DNA of 41,208 bases from Larix sibirica (GCA_004151065.3 NWUY0304869979.1:1-41208); one strand, 5' to 3'; positions 20,611-30,750 are shown, counted from the first letter of the stretch. A program made the numbers and translations. Notes: generated by a model from the letters alone, not told the origin.

Positions 20611-20704
20611 ACACAATTAGCAATGAGGTACGAGCCAATTATGTTGGTTACACAATTAGCAATGAGGTACGAGCCAATTATGTTGGTTACACAATTAGCA
20701 ATGA
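20611..20704 (+). repeat. 39-bp tandem repeat, 2.4 copies
   Basis: Unit starts ACACAATTAGCAATGAGGTA and ends CCAATTATGTTGGTT. Units are at 20,611-20,649 and 20,650-20,688 (identical), then a 16-base partial unit at 20,689-20,704. As 39 is a multiple of three, the minus strand shows a 13-residue peptide repeat (ANCVTNIIGSYLI) within a 66-codon frame, but there is no other sign of a gene. Confidence 0.95.
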
Positions 20705-20934
20705 TGTTATACACGATGAGACAGGAGTAGTATGTGAGCTGTTGAGGTTACACTTTCTGGTTACAAGCATAGGATTATTATTTGAGCAACAGTGTTGAGG
20801 TTAATACCATAATGCTTGAGTATGGGTGTAACCTATAGAGTTTAGCTGGAGCCGCACACAAGCACAAGCAGATTATATACGGATAGAATCACCAAGCGTA
20901 TTTTATATATGTGATATGCAAAAGTGTACTCTGT

Positions 20935-21110
20935 TAGCTCGATGCGGTAACTGTAGGAGTGTCCCTCGTGTCTTAGGCCCCTCCCTGTGAGTAGGCGCTG
21001 TGATTATGTGTAGGCCCCCGGTGTTCTGTTTCGATCGGTAACCAGCGTTCAAGCATTCATTCGTCGTCCGCCCGTTGTATCGCCCCACCTAAAACTATGC
21101 GTGCAATCTC
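20935..21110 (+). repeat. Dispersed repeat with CCTAAAACTATG end, copy 2
   Basis: The right end 21,071-21,108 (CCCGTTGTATCGCCCCACCT then AAAACTATGCGTGCAATC) matches 9,041-9,080. Both copies are followed within 20-30 bases by GTGAATCT or AATGAATCT. Confidence 0.55.
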
Positions 21111-21914
21111 GAATCAATTTAATAAATGAATCTATATCTTTACACCAAAGGCAAACATGGGGGAATATGGCTCAGACTGCTGTCTATTATTTACTATTCC
21201 TGGTTTACATGGGCTACGGTACCCGTTGTAGTTTATATAGTGCTTTTATAGGTGTATTTGGCTTCCTTACTTGGCAGGTGCCTGAGTTTAGCTTATTGTG
21301 GGGGGGGGTTTAAATCCATACCAAAAAAGGTCCCATTGTTAACACCTTAACTTAAGATATAAGCCCTGTTTTTTACTTATGCAATTATGAATATTATTAA
21401 TCTGGCAGCTTAACGTTCAGATCAACAATAGCTTTATTTATATATTAAATTCTTTCTTGCCTACCAGGCAGGTTCAGGACAGACACAATGTTTCGTTGGA
21501 CCAGAGTTTGAAAAAAAACTCTCCCATAAGAAGGTCGAGCGGCTCCTATCCCCGCCCCTAACCCTCGTATATCAGGATATTCCCTCCGGATCCTTTGCAT
21601 TCGCTATTTATTTTAGCGACACCTAGGTTTGATTTATACGCCCCATCACCTGTCATACCTGAATCGGAAAAGAAAGAAAGAAAGTGAACTTACTACAGAT
21701 CTCCAAAACCTCCTCCCCCTAAATGGTTTCGCGCCTTCGCCCTCGTCCCTCGAGCAAATGGGTTCGTACCTAATTGATTTATTGGGTGGGAAGTGGGCCA
21801 TCCCGGAAAGATAGATACGTGCGAGCGGAAGCAAGCGGGTAGAACGGTCATATCTTTTGGCTTATTAAGATGATCTAGTTAGGGCTTAGGTATAGAGTTA
21901 TATGCCTCTATAAA
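21111..21914. other. Anonymous intergenic DNA with one short dispersed repeat
   Basis: No gene is recognised. A 70-codon plus-strand frame (21,101-21,313) contains a hydrophobic stretch and ends in a G9 run. Frames on both strands overlap at 21,629-21,834. The diverged CTCGTACCTCAGG-family copy lies at 21,562-21,594. Confidence 0.4.
21562..21594 (+). repeat. CTCGTACCTCAGG family, diverged copy 3
   Basis: CCCTCGTATATCAGGATATT followed by CCCTCCGGATCCT lines up over its whole length with copies 1 and 2, with about six differences. Confidence 0.55.
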
Positions 21915-22029
21915 ATATAGGTGCTCTGCTGCTGTCTCCGGTACTGGATATGCTAGTTAATATGGCTATTTCTCTGTATGATTACTATGGATAGGTAAAA
22001 GCTATAATTAAAGGTGGTGTATATCAAGG

Positions 22030-22770
22030 GATCTATTGAAGGGGTAAGTTAAGGGTGTAGTTGTAAAACTCTGCTCTCTCTTCTCTCTCAAGCTGTTAAT
22101 GTTCTGCTGCAATACGGGCATAGCAATAAGTGCGAAGAGTGGCGTACCGGTAGCAGCAATTAACTAACTAGTCCCAATCCCAACAGCAGAGTAAGCACCA
22201 CCAATTTCAAAGCCACAGCCATCTTGTCCGGGATCAGTGTAGATAAAATTGCACCTTATACCTTCCTGTTAGATACCAAGCAACAGAGCAAGAAGTAGAG
22301 GCAGCATACGCAAAGACAGATCGAGAGCCTGTAGCATCCCTTCCAGCTTAAGAGCCGTTGCATTTAATAGAGTTGACTCAGCAGCATCAGTGACCATTGA
22401 AGTTGACCGAGCAAAGAAAGCATCAAAGCAAGAAGCGAAGGCAGAGCCTGTTCGAAAGCCAGTTGACCTTGAACCAGTTTAATTAGTGGCAGAAGCTGCA
22501 CATGTTGTACTTAACCCAGTCCCAGTTGTAGTTGATCCACCAGTTTACCTCATTGACTGAGAAGCAGCAGTAGTTCCCAAGCGAGAGTAAACAGCACCAA
22601 TTTACCGATTTTACCAAATAGCACTAGCAGTTCCAATTGATCGAGTCCAAGCAGCATCAATAGCATGGACAGCAAGGGCAAGGGTAGCTAGAGCGGAGCC
22701 GGTTCCAAAGACAGATGAAGATCGAGCAGATTCAATTCGAGAGCACAAGCCTGAGAGAAAACCAATTTAC
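22030..22770 (-). repeat. Triplet-periodic repeat family, inverted copy with tail
   Basis: On the minus strand the array begins around 22,770 and passes through EIGGAYSAVGIGTS (about 22,165-22,210). It then enters the non-repetitive tail, with GCTGCTACCGGTACGCCACT, CGCACTTATTGCTATGC, GCAGCAGAACATTAACAGCTT and GAGCAGAG, at about 22,150 down to 22,060. The same tail, in the same order, follows the plus-strand copy at 13,520-13,660. The upstream half (22,270-22,760) is decayed GCA/CCA-type triplets. A short opposite-orientation stretch (21,918-21,965) may be a truncated third arm. Confidence 0.6.
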
Positions 22771-23298
22771 CTTAATTATAGGAAATATAGGTGCGTAAGG
22801 GAATGAACACTTCAGTTGCCGTTTCTTCCTCTATCGCACTTAATTAGGCTCGGTAGCGTAGTTCGGTTACAAGTATACATATCATCTATTTCGGGGGGTT
22901 CGGGGGCTCTCCCACTTTAGGAGTAGGCGGGGGAGCTTTAGGTAATGTATTGAAGGACACCACAATTATGATTCGTCAATAATCATTTTATAAGACAGGC
23001 TAGGCGTAACGTATTTGAAGCCTAATACTTGAAATTGGGAAGGTTATCCCTTTCCTATCTCCGCGGTTGGGTTTAACCTTGCGCTTCGATCCGTGTTTTT
23101 ACGATCGGGTTATATATGAGTTTATTGTTATCAATAATCACAAGAATTAGAGACATACAATTTATAGTGCATTAGATGGTTAGTTTATTTGGGGTTTATA
23201 CTGTTCTGGCTCAAGGCTGTTCTGGTAGTTAAATAGGTTTATAAATGGACTCGCCCACTTATTATATAGGGGGGTATTTTAGGTAAGAAATTGTCCTT
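22771..23298. other. Anonymous intergenic DNA
   Basis: No gene, RNA or repeat of note was recognised. Confidence 0.45.
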
Positions 23299-23332
23299 CC
23301 CCTCGTACCTCAGGAAAGTCCCTCCGGGTCCT
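23299..23332 (+). repeat. CTCGTACCTCAGG family, copy 2
   Basis: Differs from copy 1 (5,215-5,248) at one base. It lies beside the start of the coding relic on the minus strand. Confidence 0.75.
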
Positions 23333-23369
23333 TGGGCAACTTTATTTCTTAACTGCATCTTGGCAGTAT

Positions 23370-25080
23370 CACCTCCTTCTCTTAGAGCATGCCCACTTAT
23401 TGCTTTCTCAGTGATGTCTTAAGGTCCTTTACAGCTTTATTTCACTTAGCATTCTTATCCTATAGTTACTTCTTTTTTTCTTCCAATGTGATGATTGCCT
23501 ATGACTCAGTCTCAACCTCTTTCAACTCAAGTCTGGTATTTCTGAGGTCCCTTATGGTTCTATCCTTGTGCTTACCTTAGTCTTGGCAATTCTTAGCTCT
23601 TCTTCCAGCCTCTTATTTTAATCCCTCAATCTTGCAATTCAGTATAGGTTTTGGTGTACCCATAAAAGGCACCCTACATGGATTGCCTTTATAAAGAAAT
23701 ATGAGATATGGGAGGCAGCTCCGACTTATTTAGGGATATCTCCATTGTCTTGTAACACAGACGCCGAGAGGCATCCTGCACTTTACTCTGAGTAGCCTCC
23801 ATGGCAGCAATTAGATATATATAGATATATATATACATATATATTCCTCCCTCATAGGCAGACATAAACCTAGTCTTGTAAGGACCTAACTGAAGTACCT
23901 CTTTCTTTCGCTGCTTTCTACTAAACTTCCTGGTTGCCCTCTTGGCTTTAGCACTTAGTCCAGTCTGTCTTTGTGCATGGTTGCATAATTTGTGAAGCAT
24001 AATATTGGTCTTTACCACGGTAAAAGGATTTAATAGTGGGTTAGGAAGATACATGGATGGAACAATGGAAAAATATGCAGGATTGTTGAGTGGGTCACTA
24101 ATTAATGGGACATTCATGGGTTACCTTACCTTTGGATGTGAGGGGTTGGATGAATGGATGGATGAAGGAGGAGGTGTAGGAAAAATATTTCCCCACACAG
24201 ATTTAGTTTGTGGTGGTGTTGTAGTGAATTGTGAGTTGTGGAAGGGATGGTAAATTATAAGGATAGAGTGGTAGGGGGAGGAGATGGAACACCAACTTTA
24301 GCCATAGGGGTTGGTGAAGGTCTCTGTATAGAGATGGATGGGTCATCTACTTGAGTTTCCTCTTGGGATAAATTGAAATAATAATATCTCCAAGCTTGAC
24401 CTTCTTCAATTAAGGCTCCCTTTAAGGAATGTCTTCTTTATTCTTCCTTTTGTGGGATCATCATAATGTCCTTTCTTCTTGTCATCATCACCATTGGGAC
24501 CCTAAGGAGGCTGCCCAGCTATAGCTGCAATTGTTGTGCCTTGAGTGGCAGTAGCAGTTTGTTGCTTAGATCAATTTTCTGTTGTGGCAGATTGCTGCTC
24601 TTGCTTCTTCTCTTGAGGCTAATCAGACTCTTTTATTTGGTCTTATTGGGCATTAGTGCCCTCTCCTGTAAAGGTGAAAACATCTCCCAGAGTTACTCCT
24701 TCTTCTGTACCAATGCCTAGTCTAAAAGGGCGCTTCTCAATATAAGGAGGGTTCCACATGCTCTTCTTTTCCAATCTAAAAGGTTCATAACTAGGGTATC
24801 CCATTCTTGAACATTTGTTTAACACTTGGATATAAAGGGAATAAAACTTGTCTTCATGATGGAAAAGCATGAAATAGACCCAATATTCATCGAACCTAAA
24901 CTTTCCAGACTGCTGGAAATTATATAGCTCGTGGTGGATGGACTGGGCTAGGTACTAAGCATACTTGAAGATTTTGCGGAATACTTGAATGCCATTAAGA
25001 ATGGGAAAAATGAACAACTCTATAGTGAATTGGTATCTATACCTAACACTAAGGATAGGATCAAAACCAATTATTGGGCC
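23370..25080 (-). pseudogene. Decayed gag-like / coiled-coil coding relic
   Basis: Reading the minus strand from about 25,080 down, long stretches have few stops and look like protein. They include a segment FDEYWVYFMLFHHEDKFYSL and an aromatic domain to about 24,645, then a low-complexity Gln/Lys/Thr/Ala-rich linker (24,640-24,430) with a DDDKKK patch. Next come a proline-rich stretch, a basic stretch AKRATRKFSRKQRKK in an uninterrupted 142-codon frame (24,117-23,689), and finally a heptad-like Lys/Glu/Leu-rich coiled coil (about 23,620-23,380). Several stops in the linker and coiled coil are TAG, TAA or TGA where Gln or Arg would fit. Overall order (globular, linker, basic, coiled coil) could suit a retrotransposon gag or a nuclear structural gene. 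I cannot name the family. A TATATA microsatellite at 23,815-23,845 interrupts it. Confidence 0.4.
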
Positions 25081-25790
25081 CAACCATTCAGGATACTAAC
25101 ATAAAGAACATCTTTCTCGGGCATTTGTGTACCAGGTTCAAGGAACTTCCTAACCATTTCTGTTTAACATGGGTGGATGCATCCCTGTACCTTTTAAACT
25201 GTGTAGCGGGATCAACTGGATCGGCTCTTGTATCGAAACTGGGATCTTGTCATCGAGTGATTACTACCTGTTCGACACTTGGATGGATTCCCGGCATCTA
25301 CTAAACTATACAATTGAATCTGAATCACCACCAGGGAATCATAGGTGAACGTCTAGAGAGGGTATAGATAAATAAGTAGAAAATCCATTTTGTAGGTCAG
25401 ATGAGAAAAGAATTATGCCAAAACTTTATTATGCGGTAGTATAAGGAACGCTCCGCCCTCAAAAATAGCAATTGAATTAGACAAAAATGAAATGTGCTCC
25501 TTCGCTCTCCTTACATAGGTGAGGGTTATAGAATCTGTCAATCTATTGCGGGGCGCTACTAAGGAACCTTCTGCCTTCATCACTGGACAAGCCAAGTCCC
25601 CCATAAATAATGAATCCTTCCCCCGACCCTTCTTTCTTCCCTTGGTTACAGGCAATCAGAGGAGCGGAGGAACGTAGAAGCACCACTAAAGGTTGCGTTT
25701 GATCGATCAGAGGGCAACGCTATAAAACGCGGGTTTACCCGGACCGGATAAAAACACAAGTTAAAGCTTTGCACGGGTCATACCACTACA
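25081..25790. other. Anonymous DNA between two coding relics
   Basis: Open frames of 76 codons (plus, 25,074-25,304) and 80 codons (minus, 25,413-25,655) have no recognised motif. The segment 25,195-25,260 has weak GGA/TCA/ACT triplet periodicity like the dispersed arrays. The stretch just upstream of the maturase could hold remnants of its host intron, but I cannot identify an intron boundary. Confidence 0.35.
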
Positions 25791-25975
25791 ACGTCCTTTT
25801 TTAGTATGGAACCGCTGTCTCATTGGCCATTTTACAGGAATTAAAACATGTTGTGCCTTCTGGATAGATACGAAGAAGAAATACGTTCTCAGTGCAAAGA
25901 ATGCATCGTATAATAACATATTTATGTTTTACCCTAAAAATATTGGTTCCAATCAAGAAATTCATGCGTGAATAG

Positions 25976-26880
25976 CAAGACCATCTCAGGAATGTTAAGA
26001 TTATTTTGATGGATATCTCTAGTGCATTACTAAAAAGTACTTTCAGGTTCGATTCGACGAAGTGAGTGTGGACACTGAAACCCCGGTCTGTTAATATAAG
26101 GCCGCTCACCCTCTTGCTTATCCAGTTGATCAAATAGTATTTCGCTCGATAGCAAACGCACTGGAGGATATCTATTAAACTCTCTTTCTTTCCAGTGTCG
26201 TTCGGTTTCCGCCTGTATCTAAGGACCCAGGCCTTGTTGTTCCTTGAAGTCCAACAACGGTGGAAAGTAATGAAGCGCCTTATTCATGCCAATGTAAGAA
26301 GGTGTTTCGATCGAGCACAACATAACCTGCTAATGGATCTTCTTCGGGAGCAAATTGCCGACGAGGGCTTTTTGACCCTGATATTAATGTTTATAATAAC
26401 CTAATATTAGTCGCAGGGGGAGCAGACTACACTAATTATGAAATAGGCGTAGCCCAAGGTTCTGTCTTGTCCCCGATCTAAATTAACGTGATCTTGCATT
26501 GCCTAAACCTGTTTTCTACGGGGTTGTGCAATGATATGGGGTATAAGGGGTATGTAATATTTTGTGATGATACAACAATTGCAACTATGGGGAACAGTAA
26601 CATTGCAGCTTGGAATATAATTATAAACTGCTGAAGTTTCTGAGATATTAATTAGGAGATATGGAGATTCGGGCAAAAGTAATATGCACTAAAGCAACGT
26701 TCTTTGGAGCCGAATTCGAACTTCCCCCAGCTCCCCGGAAAGGCAGCATTACGATCAGAATTCCCATGTCAAGAGTGATACAACGCTTTAGATATAAAGG
26801 AGTCTTGCTATCTCATTCTCTTAAAGACTTTGCCTGGATACCAGAACACACCACGGAAACTTTAGTCTCCCAGTAAAAGG
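25976..26880 (+). pseudogene. Group II intron-type reverse transcriptase/maturase pseudogene
   Basis: Intact homologues bind their own intron RNA, help it splice and reverse-transcribe it. Blocks of this RT are visible in order. The N-terminal block has STFRFDSTK, then WTLKPRSVNIRPL (26,040-26,110). RT block 2 is SFGFR at 26,198. The first catalytic region is ANVRRCFDRAQHNLLMDLL. The QGSVLSPI block lies at 26,455, and FCDD at 26,560-26,571 stands where YADD is usual, so both aspartates remain. The last block, ATFFGAEF...IPMSRVIQRFRYKG, matches the region before domain X (26,690-26,800). Three reading phases are used: 25,976-26,403, 26,413-26,632 and 26,661-26,876. There are in-frame stops at 26,063, 26,135, 26,150 and 26,479, so it is dead. 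Domain X and an intron domain V were not found. It resembles general mitochondrial maturases at least as well as matR. A 110-codon minus-strand frame over its start is a shadow. Confidence 0.8.
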
Positions 26881-27072
26881 TAATAGTATTAGGGCTTAAT
26901 ATATGCTCCCTGCCCGTTTAGCAACTTATAAGTCTTATAAGGCAAGGGCTGTACTACTCGCTTTGTATGGCTATATGCGTAGTAACAAAAATCCCACCCC
27001 ATAAGGAAAGGCTTGCTTTACCAAAGGGAGAGTAAGGCTCCACTAACATATTTCCATTTTCACTAACAAATT
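26881..27072. other. Region after the maturase relic, with a dispersed repeat
   Basis: Possible remains of the maturase C-terminus or its intron, but no domain V hairpin was found. The 33-bp repeat at 27,005-27,037 is the only firm feature. Confidence 0.35.
27005..27037 (+). repeat. 33-bp dispersed repeat, copy 2
   Basis: GGAAAGGCTTGCTTTACC followed by AAAGGGAGAGTAAGG, with 31 of 33 bases matching the minus strand of 16,803-16,835. The partner lies inside the triplet-periodic family, so this may mark another, mostly lost, copy of that element. Confidence 0.75.
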
Positions 27073-27516
27073 TTGTCGGAGCTCAATACAAATAAGTTGC
27101 ACCTAACCTATTGTGTCCGAGCCTTATCGCAAAGGATCCTTCGTTACTCACCTAAGAGGTGGAAGGAGCTACTCACAAAGGAAGAAAGCCCTTTTTTCTA
27201 TCTCTCTTTCTCTTTCCAAGGAAGGCCTCGTACCTCAGGTGTCAAATGTGATGCTGTACCCGGTCGTTCAAATCAGACTTCCATTTTGGTGCAACCGAGA
27301 AGGTGCGAAGCGCTTGCTCGACAAAGGGGAAAGAAGGAGTTTGCCACGGTAAGTGCAGTGAGATTCGTGGAACCAATAATACCTTTACGCGGCGCAAGCA
27401 AGCGCGATGTGATTCGAAATATGATTTCAATATATAAGATACAGGTATATATCCCCTTGTATCTCACCTTAAGCGGCCTAGTGTATGGTGCCTCGTGCTT
27501 TCGATTTTATAAATGA
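27073..27516 (+). CDS. Orphan open frame, 147 codons, TTG start
   Basis: This is the longest uninterrupted frame in the window. It has no ATG near its beginning; the first in-frame ATG lies near the end. It overlaps other open frames in a second plus-strand phase and in two minus-strand phases, which points to low stop density rather than selection. The peptide is basic in the middle and hydrophobic at the C-terminus (YIPLYLTLSGLVYGASC). It includes the partial CTCGTACCTCAGG repeat at 27,225-27,239. No family is recognised. Confidence 0.2.
   Translation: MSELNTNKLHLTYCVRALSQRILRYSPKRWKELLTKEESPFFYLSFSFQGRPRTSGVKCDAVPGRSNQTSILVQPRRCEALARQRGKKEFATVSAVRFVEPIIPLRGASKRDVIRNMISIYKIQVYIPLYLTLSGLVYGASCFRFYK
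27225..27239 (+). repeat. CTCGTACCTCAGG family, partial copy 4
   Basis: GCCTCGTACCTCAGG matches the left third of copies 1 and 2 and then diverges. Confidence 0.4.
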
Positions 27517-28121
27517 AAGATAGTATTTAAGTAACAAAAGAAGATGCGGGAACGGAGCAAATGGGTACTATTCCTCAATTAGGTTATTATCACCCCTTTT
27601 ATTCTATTGTAGAGCTTACAGAAACAAAGAGTCTAGTAGTTCTTAAACAACTAGTAGTTCTTACATTACTCTTACACACTGGGAATATATATATACCATA
27701 TTCTATCTCTATTTGGAAATAAATATGGGAAATAATTACATCTACAGATATAACCTACCCTATTTCTTCCCATTGTGTATTAGCAGCGGAGTAGCCTAGA
27801 TAATTATATTTGTATTATCTCTCCCATTCATTATTGTATAAGATAAGAGGGGGGACTAAGTTTTCCATTGAACTTACTACGGCTAATAGCCCGGCTAGTC
27901 TCCATGGAACCTACACGGCTAAGAAAGACGGAAAGCAAGTGCAAGTACTTATCCAAGCAAACAAACTTAGTGTCTGGGCCCAAGTATTCCAATTTATTGA
28001 TGCGAGTATCACGTAGAGATGCGATATTGTATATCGATGTATTTATTTGTTGATGGAGTAGTTCCAATAGTTGTTCCTCCAACTCTAACTACTTAATGTA
28101 GATGCTCGTTAAGTAACCAAC
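27517..28121. other. Anonymous DNA with overlapping small frames
   Basis: Frames of 68 codons (27,810-28,016) and 61 codons (27,868-28,053) on the plus strand and 83 codons (27,831-28,082) on the minus strand overlap almost completely. None has a recognised motif, and at most one could be real. Confidence 0.35.
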
Positions 28122-28268
28122 ATGGCTCCAACAATGTCTTTCTTCCGGTTTAGATGGGGAACTCTTATCCTTCCTCTCGGCCATGGAATAATTATTATCT
28201 ATGGTCTGTTGGCAACTTGGAATGCCGGGGGTTCGGAGGTGTCCCCTGACATCATGGCAAGTAATTAA
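28122..28268 (+). CDS. Possible small membrane-type frame, 48 codons
   Basis: ATG at 28,122 to TAA at 28,266-28,268. The peptide starts MAPTMSFFRFRWG and then has a hydrophobic segment LILPLGHGIIIIYGLLATW long enough to cross a membrane. Small hydrophobic frames are typical of organelle genomes but also arise by chance. I know of no named small subunit that matches. Confidence 0.2.
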   Translation: MAPTMSFFRFRWGTLILPLGHGIIIIYGLLATWNAGGSEVSPDIMASN

Positions 28269-28639
28269 AAAACAAATTGTAAGTAGTCCCCTTCAGATTG
28301 CATCTTATTGCGTATATTACACTAATAATTTGAACCATTTAATATTCATCTAGATATATTTAATATGACAATGGTAAAGAATGAAATTCTCTTTTTTAAG
28401 TAGCTCTCAGCTCTATAAGTGCATCTTACTTTCCAATAACTAAGGGCAGATATTACATAATGCAATCATATGGAACTTACCTTACCCTATGAGAGCCCAG
28501 ACCGGTCTCTTTATTCTCTTTCTTTTGAAATGAATGGGAGACTTTCACTTGGCTTGAACTCTAAGTCCGGATGTAGACAACCCGTCTTTCTTTTTCTCTT
28601 TCTTTTCAAAAGAATGGAGACCTCAAAGAATGGAGACCG
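28269..28639. other. Anonymous intergenic DNA
   Basis: No gene is recognised. The 76-codon frame 28,470-28,700 contains a diverged internal duplication (CTTTCTTTTGAAATGAATGGGAGAC and CTTTCTTTTCAAAAGAATGGAGACC) at about 28,517 and 28,599. Confidence 0.4.
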
Positions 28640-29570
28640 GCACACAAGGAAGGCTTTCACTACAGCTTCTTCAGTTTCAGTGAATCACTACAGAGATTGA
28701 ACTTAACTAGGAGTCTATATAGAGAGTAATTATCGCACTAATTGAGTCCAAACAGTGTCACTACAGCAGAGATCTGAACTACAGCTTTCACTATTATTAT
28801 AAGGCTTTAACGGCTTAAGCAGTGTCTCTAAGGCTGGAAATGGAACTGACTCTACAGACTTCAGCTAGTATTTATTTATTACTGCATGAACTCTTAAGGC
28901 AGTATATAAGGCCTTACTATACAGCTCTAGCAGAGACAGAAAGCTAATAGTATTTACTCTATCTCTAGTACTAGTTTAACTCTACAGCTACTCTACAGAC
29001 TAGAGCTAAAGCACCATAAGTCTTTTAAGGTTAATTAAAGTAAGTAAGCAAGACCTGGAAAGTCCCCATGCAGCTAATGCAGCAATGACGGCAAGCTAGT
29101 ACCTATAGGCTAAGTTACATGGACTAAGGCTAATAGTTGGATAGTAGAGCTTTAGTAAGGCTAGTAGTACTTTCTATACAGCTCTATCTAGTAGTGCTTT
29201 ATTCGCTAGTAGTTCTACTATACAGCTACTACTCTCGTAAGCTAATATAGTCTCTACTGCATGTGGACTACTACTGCTAATAGGGATTAATTACTCGTAG
29301 GACTTCAGCTAGTAGTACTTAGAGCTAGTTCATACGGCCGGAATATGGCTTAAGGCTTTAACTCTATGGAACTTAGTGCATGGACCAAGTGTCCATAGTA
29401 TAGGGCTTGTTTCCATGGAACTAAGGCAAAGACTAAAGCAAGTAGATCTACTCTACAGCTAATAGTACCTACTGTATCTAGTAGTAGTTCTTTTAGAGAT
29501 CAAGGCGAAAGCTAATTGAACTGGACTAAAGAGAGATACATAGTTGTTAGAGTCAGGCTTAACTAGATAA
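28640..29570 (+). repeat. Large degenerate array of CTACAG / CTAGTAG / TAAGGC units
   Basis: Over about 900 bases the motifs CTACAGCT, CTCTACAGAC, GCTAGTAGTACTT, CTAGTAGT and AAGGCTTTAA recur dozens of times at irregular spacing in both orientations of the same word. Open frames are short throughout. The texture is that of an old microsatellite or satellite that has been shuffled and mutated. A recombination-prone, palindrome-rich segment is another reading, since CTAG and AGCT are self-complementary. Confidence 0.6.
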
Positions 29571-29599
29571 ATCCCGATCTCTAGAATACCTTAATCGGG

Positions 29600-30750
29600 G
29601 CAGACAACAACTTTGGGCAATTCACCATGTCCAAAATATTCTCAAAAGCTTATACTGTTCCATTAGCCTGCAGATTCTAAGGGATACTCTTATGATGCTG
29701 AGTCAAGAACTCACTCGTGATATTAGCAATAGTATAACTAAGGAAATGTCGGCCTTGGTCACTGGTAAACCTCCCAGGATAACCAAACCGTGTGATGATT
29801 TTATTAAAAATCAACTTTGTAGCAATATTAGCAGAACATTCTTGCATAGGTATAGTTTCTGCTCATCCGGTCAGATAATAAGTTGCGCTGAGAATATATC
29901 GAGCCTTGGAATGCTTAGCAGGTTAATTGATAGGGCTAATTAAGTAAACTGCCCACTTTGAAAATGGCTGAAGTGCCTGTACTGGGTGTGAGGGGAGCTC
30001 GTCTCTTCTGGAGGCTTTATGAGATACATAATAACTTATAACATAATCTTTAGCATCTTAGAATATAGTAGGCCACCAAAGACTAGCCTGCAACACCTTG
30101 CACGCAATAGCTTTACCACCAAAGTAACCACCTGCAACTTCCGCAACTCCATGGTGACACTCCGAAAGGATATTCTTCCGTGTCATGGTAAAAACAAAAT
30201 GCCAAAGGATTACTAAACTACCTAGCTTGTATAACTATCCCGCAATGAGCTGATAGTCTGCAGCCCGCACCAGTTTCTAAGTTGTGGAGTAGTAAGCAGG
30301 GGCTTAACAGGTAGCTAAAAATAGTGCAATTTCCTCCAGGTAATCAGGTATAGCTTCAATCCTGAACAAGTAAGCATCTGGGAGTTTATCATAAAATATG
30401 CCGCCTTACTTAACTGATTCAATCCATGAAAGGTGATCAGGACCTACATTGTGTCTTCCTGGGTTCACCACAACATAAAAAGAAAATTATTGGGATAGTT
30501 ACAGCCACAAATTATCCCTTATAACACTGGTTTTTTTACCAAATACTTTAAAGCGTTTTATATGTAAAACTTAAAGTGCTCACCCAGTAGGTAGTGTCAA
30601 AACCGCTGCAGAGCATATACCATAGCTAGCCCTTCCCTTTCAGTTATAGTTTAATTGTGCTCAGCCTGTGAGAGCTTCCTACTTGCAAAGTAGTTATACA
30701 TCACACGATGAAACCCGAGGTCACCATAAGCCTTAAGCCATTAGCTAGAA
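29600..30750 (-). mobile_element. Ty3/gypsy LTR-retrotransposon pol fragment (RNase H and integrase)
   Basis: Reading on the minus strand, RNase H comes first: TEREGLAMVYALQRF (about 30,640-30,600), then YLLGEHFKFYI and KYLVKKPVL, then the KPG-type linker VKPGRHN shape near 30,450. The integrase zinc-binding region follows (CHHGVAEVAGGYFGGKA and LWWPTIF, 30,140-30,060). Next is the catalytic core with KIITRFGYPG and SDQGRHF (29,743-29,791), including the second catalytic Asp. The expected catalytic Glu after QANGTV is replaced by TAA at 29,650-29,652. Many frameshifts and stops make it inactive. The order RNase H then integrase is the Ty3/gypsy (not Ty1/copia) arrangement. Reverse transcriptase, gag and LTRs are not seen; on the left it stops in the degenerate array, on the right in the triplet array at 30,885. 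Confidence 0.8.

Noticed and set aside
20611-20704. Short CRISPR-like array
   Set aside because: The units are directly adjacent with no spacers; it is a plain tandem repeat.
24005-24253. 82-codon plus-strand Gly/Trp-rich frame
   Set aside because: It is opposite the minus-strand coding relic, which has the longer and more protein-like frames.
25801-26133. 110-codon minus-strand frame
   Set aside because: It lies antisense to the N-terminal part of the maturase relic, whose plus-strand motifs are recognisable.
27073-27516. 147-codon frame as a real gene
   Set aside because: Kept only as a low-confidence entry: it has no ATG near its start, and three other phases are also open across the same bases.
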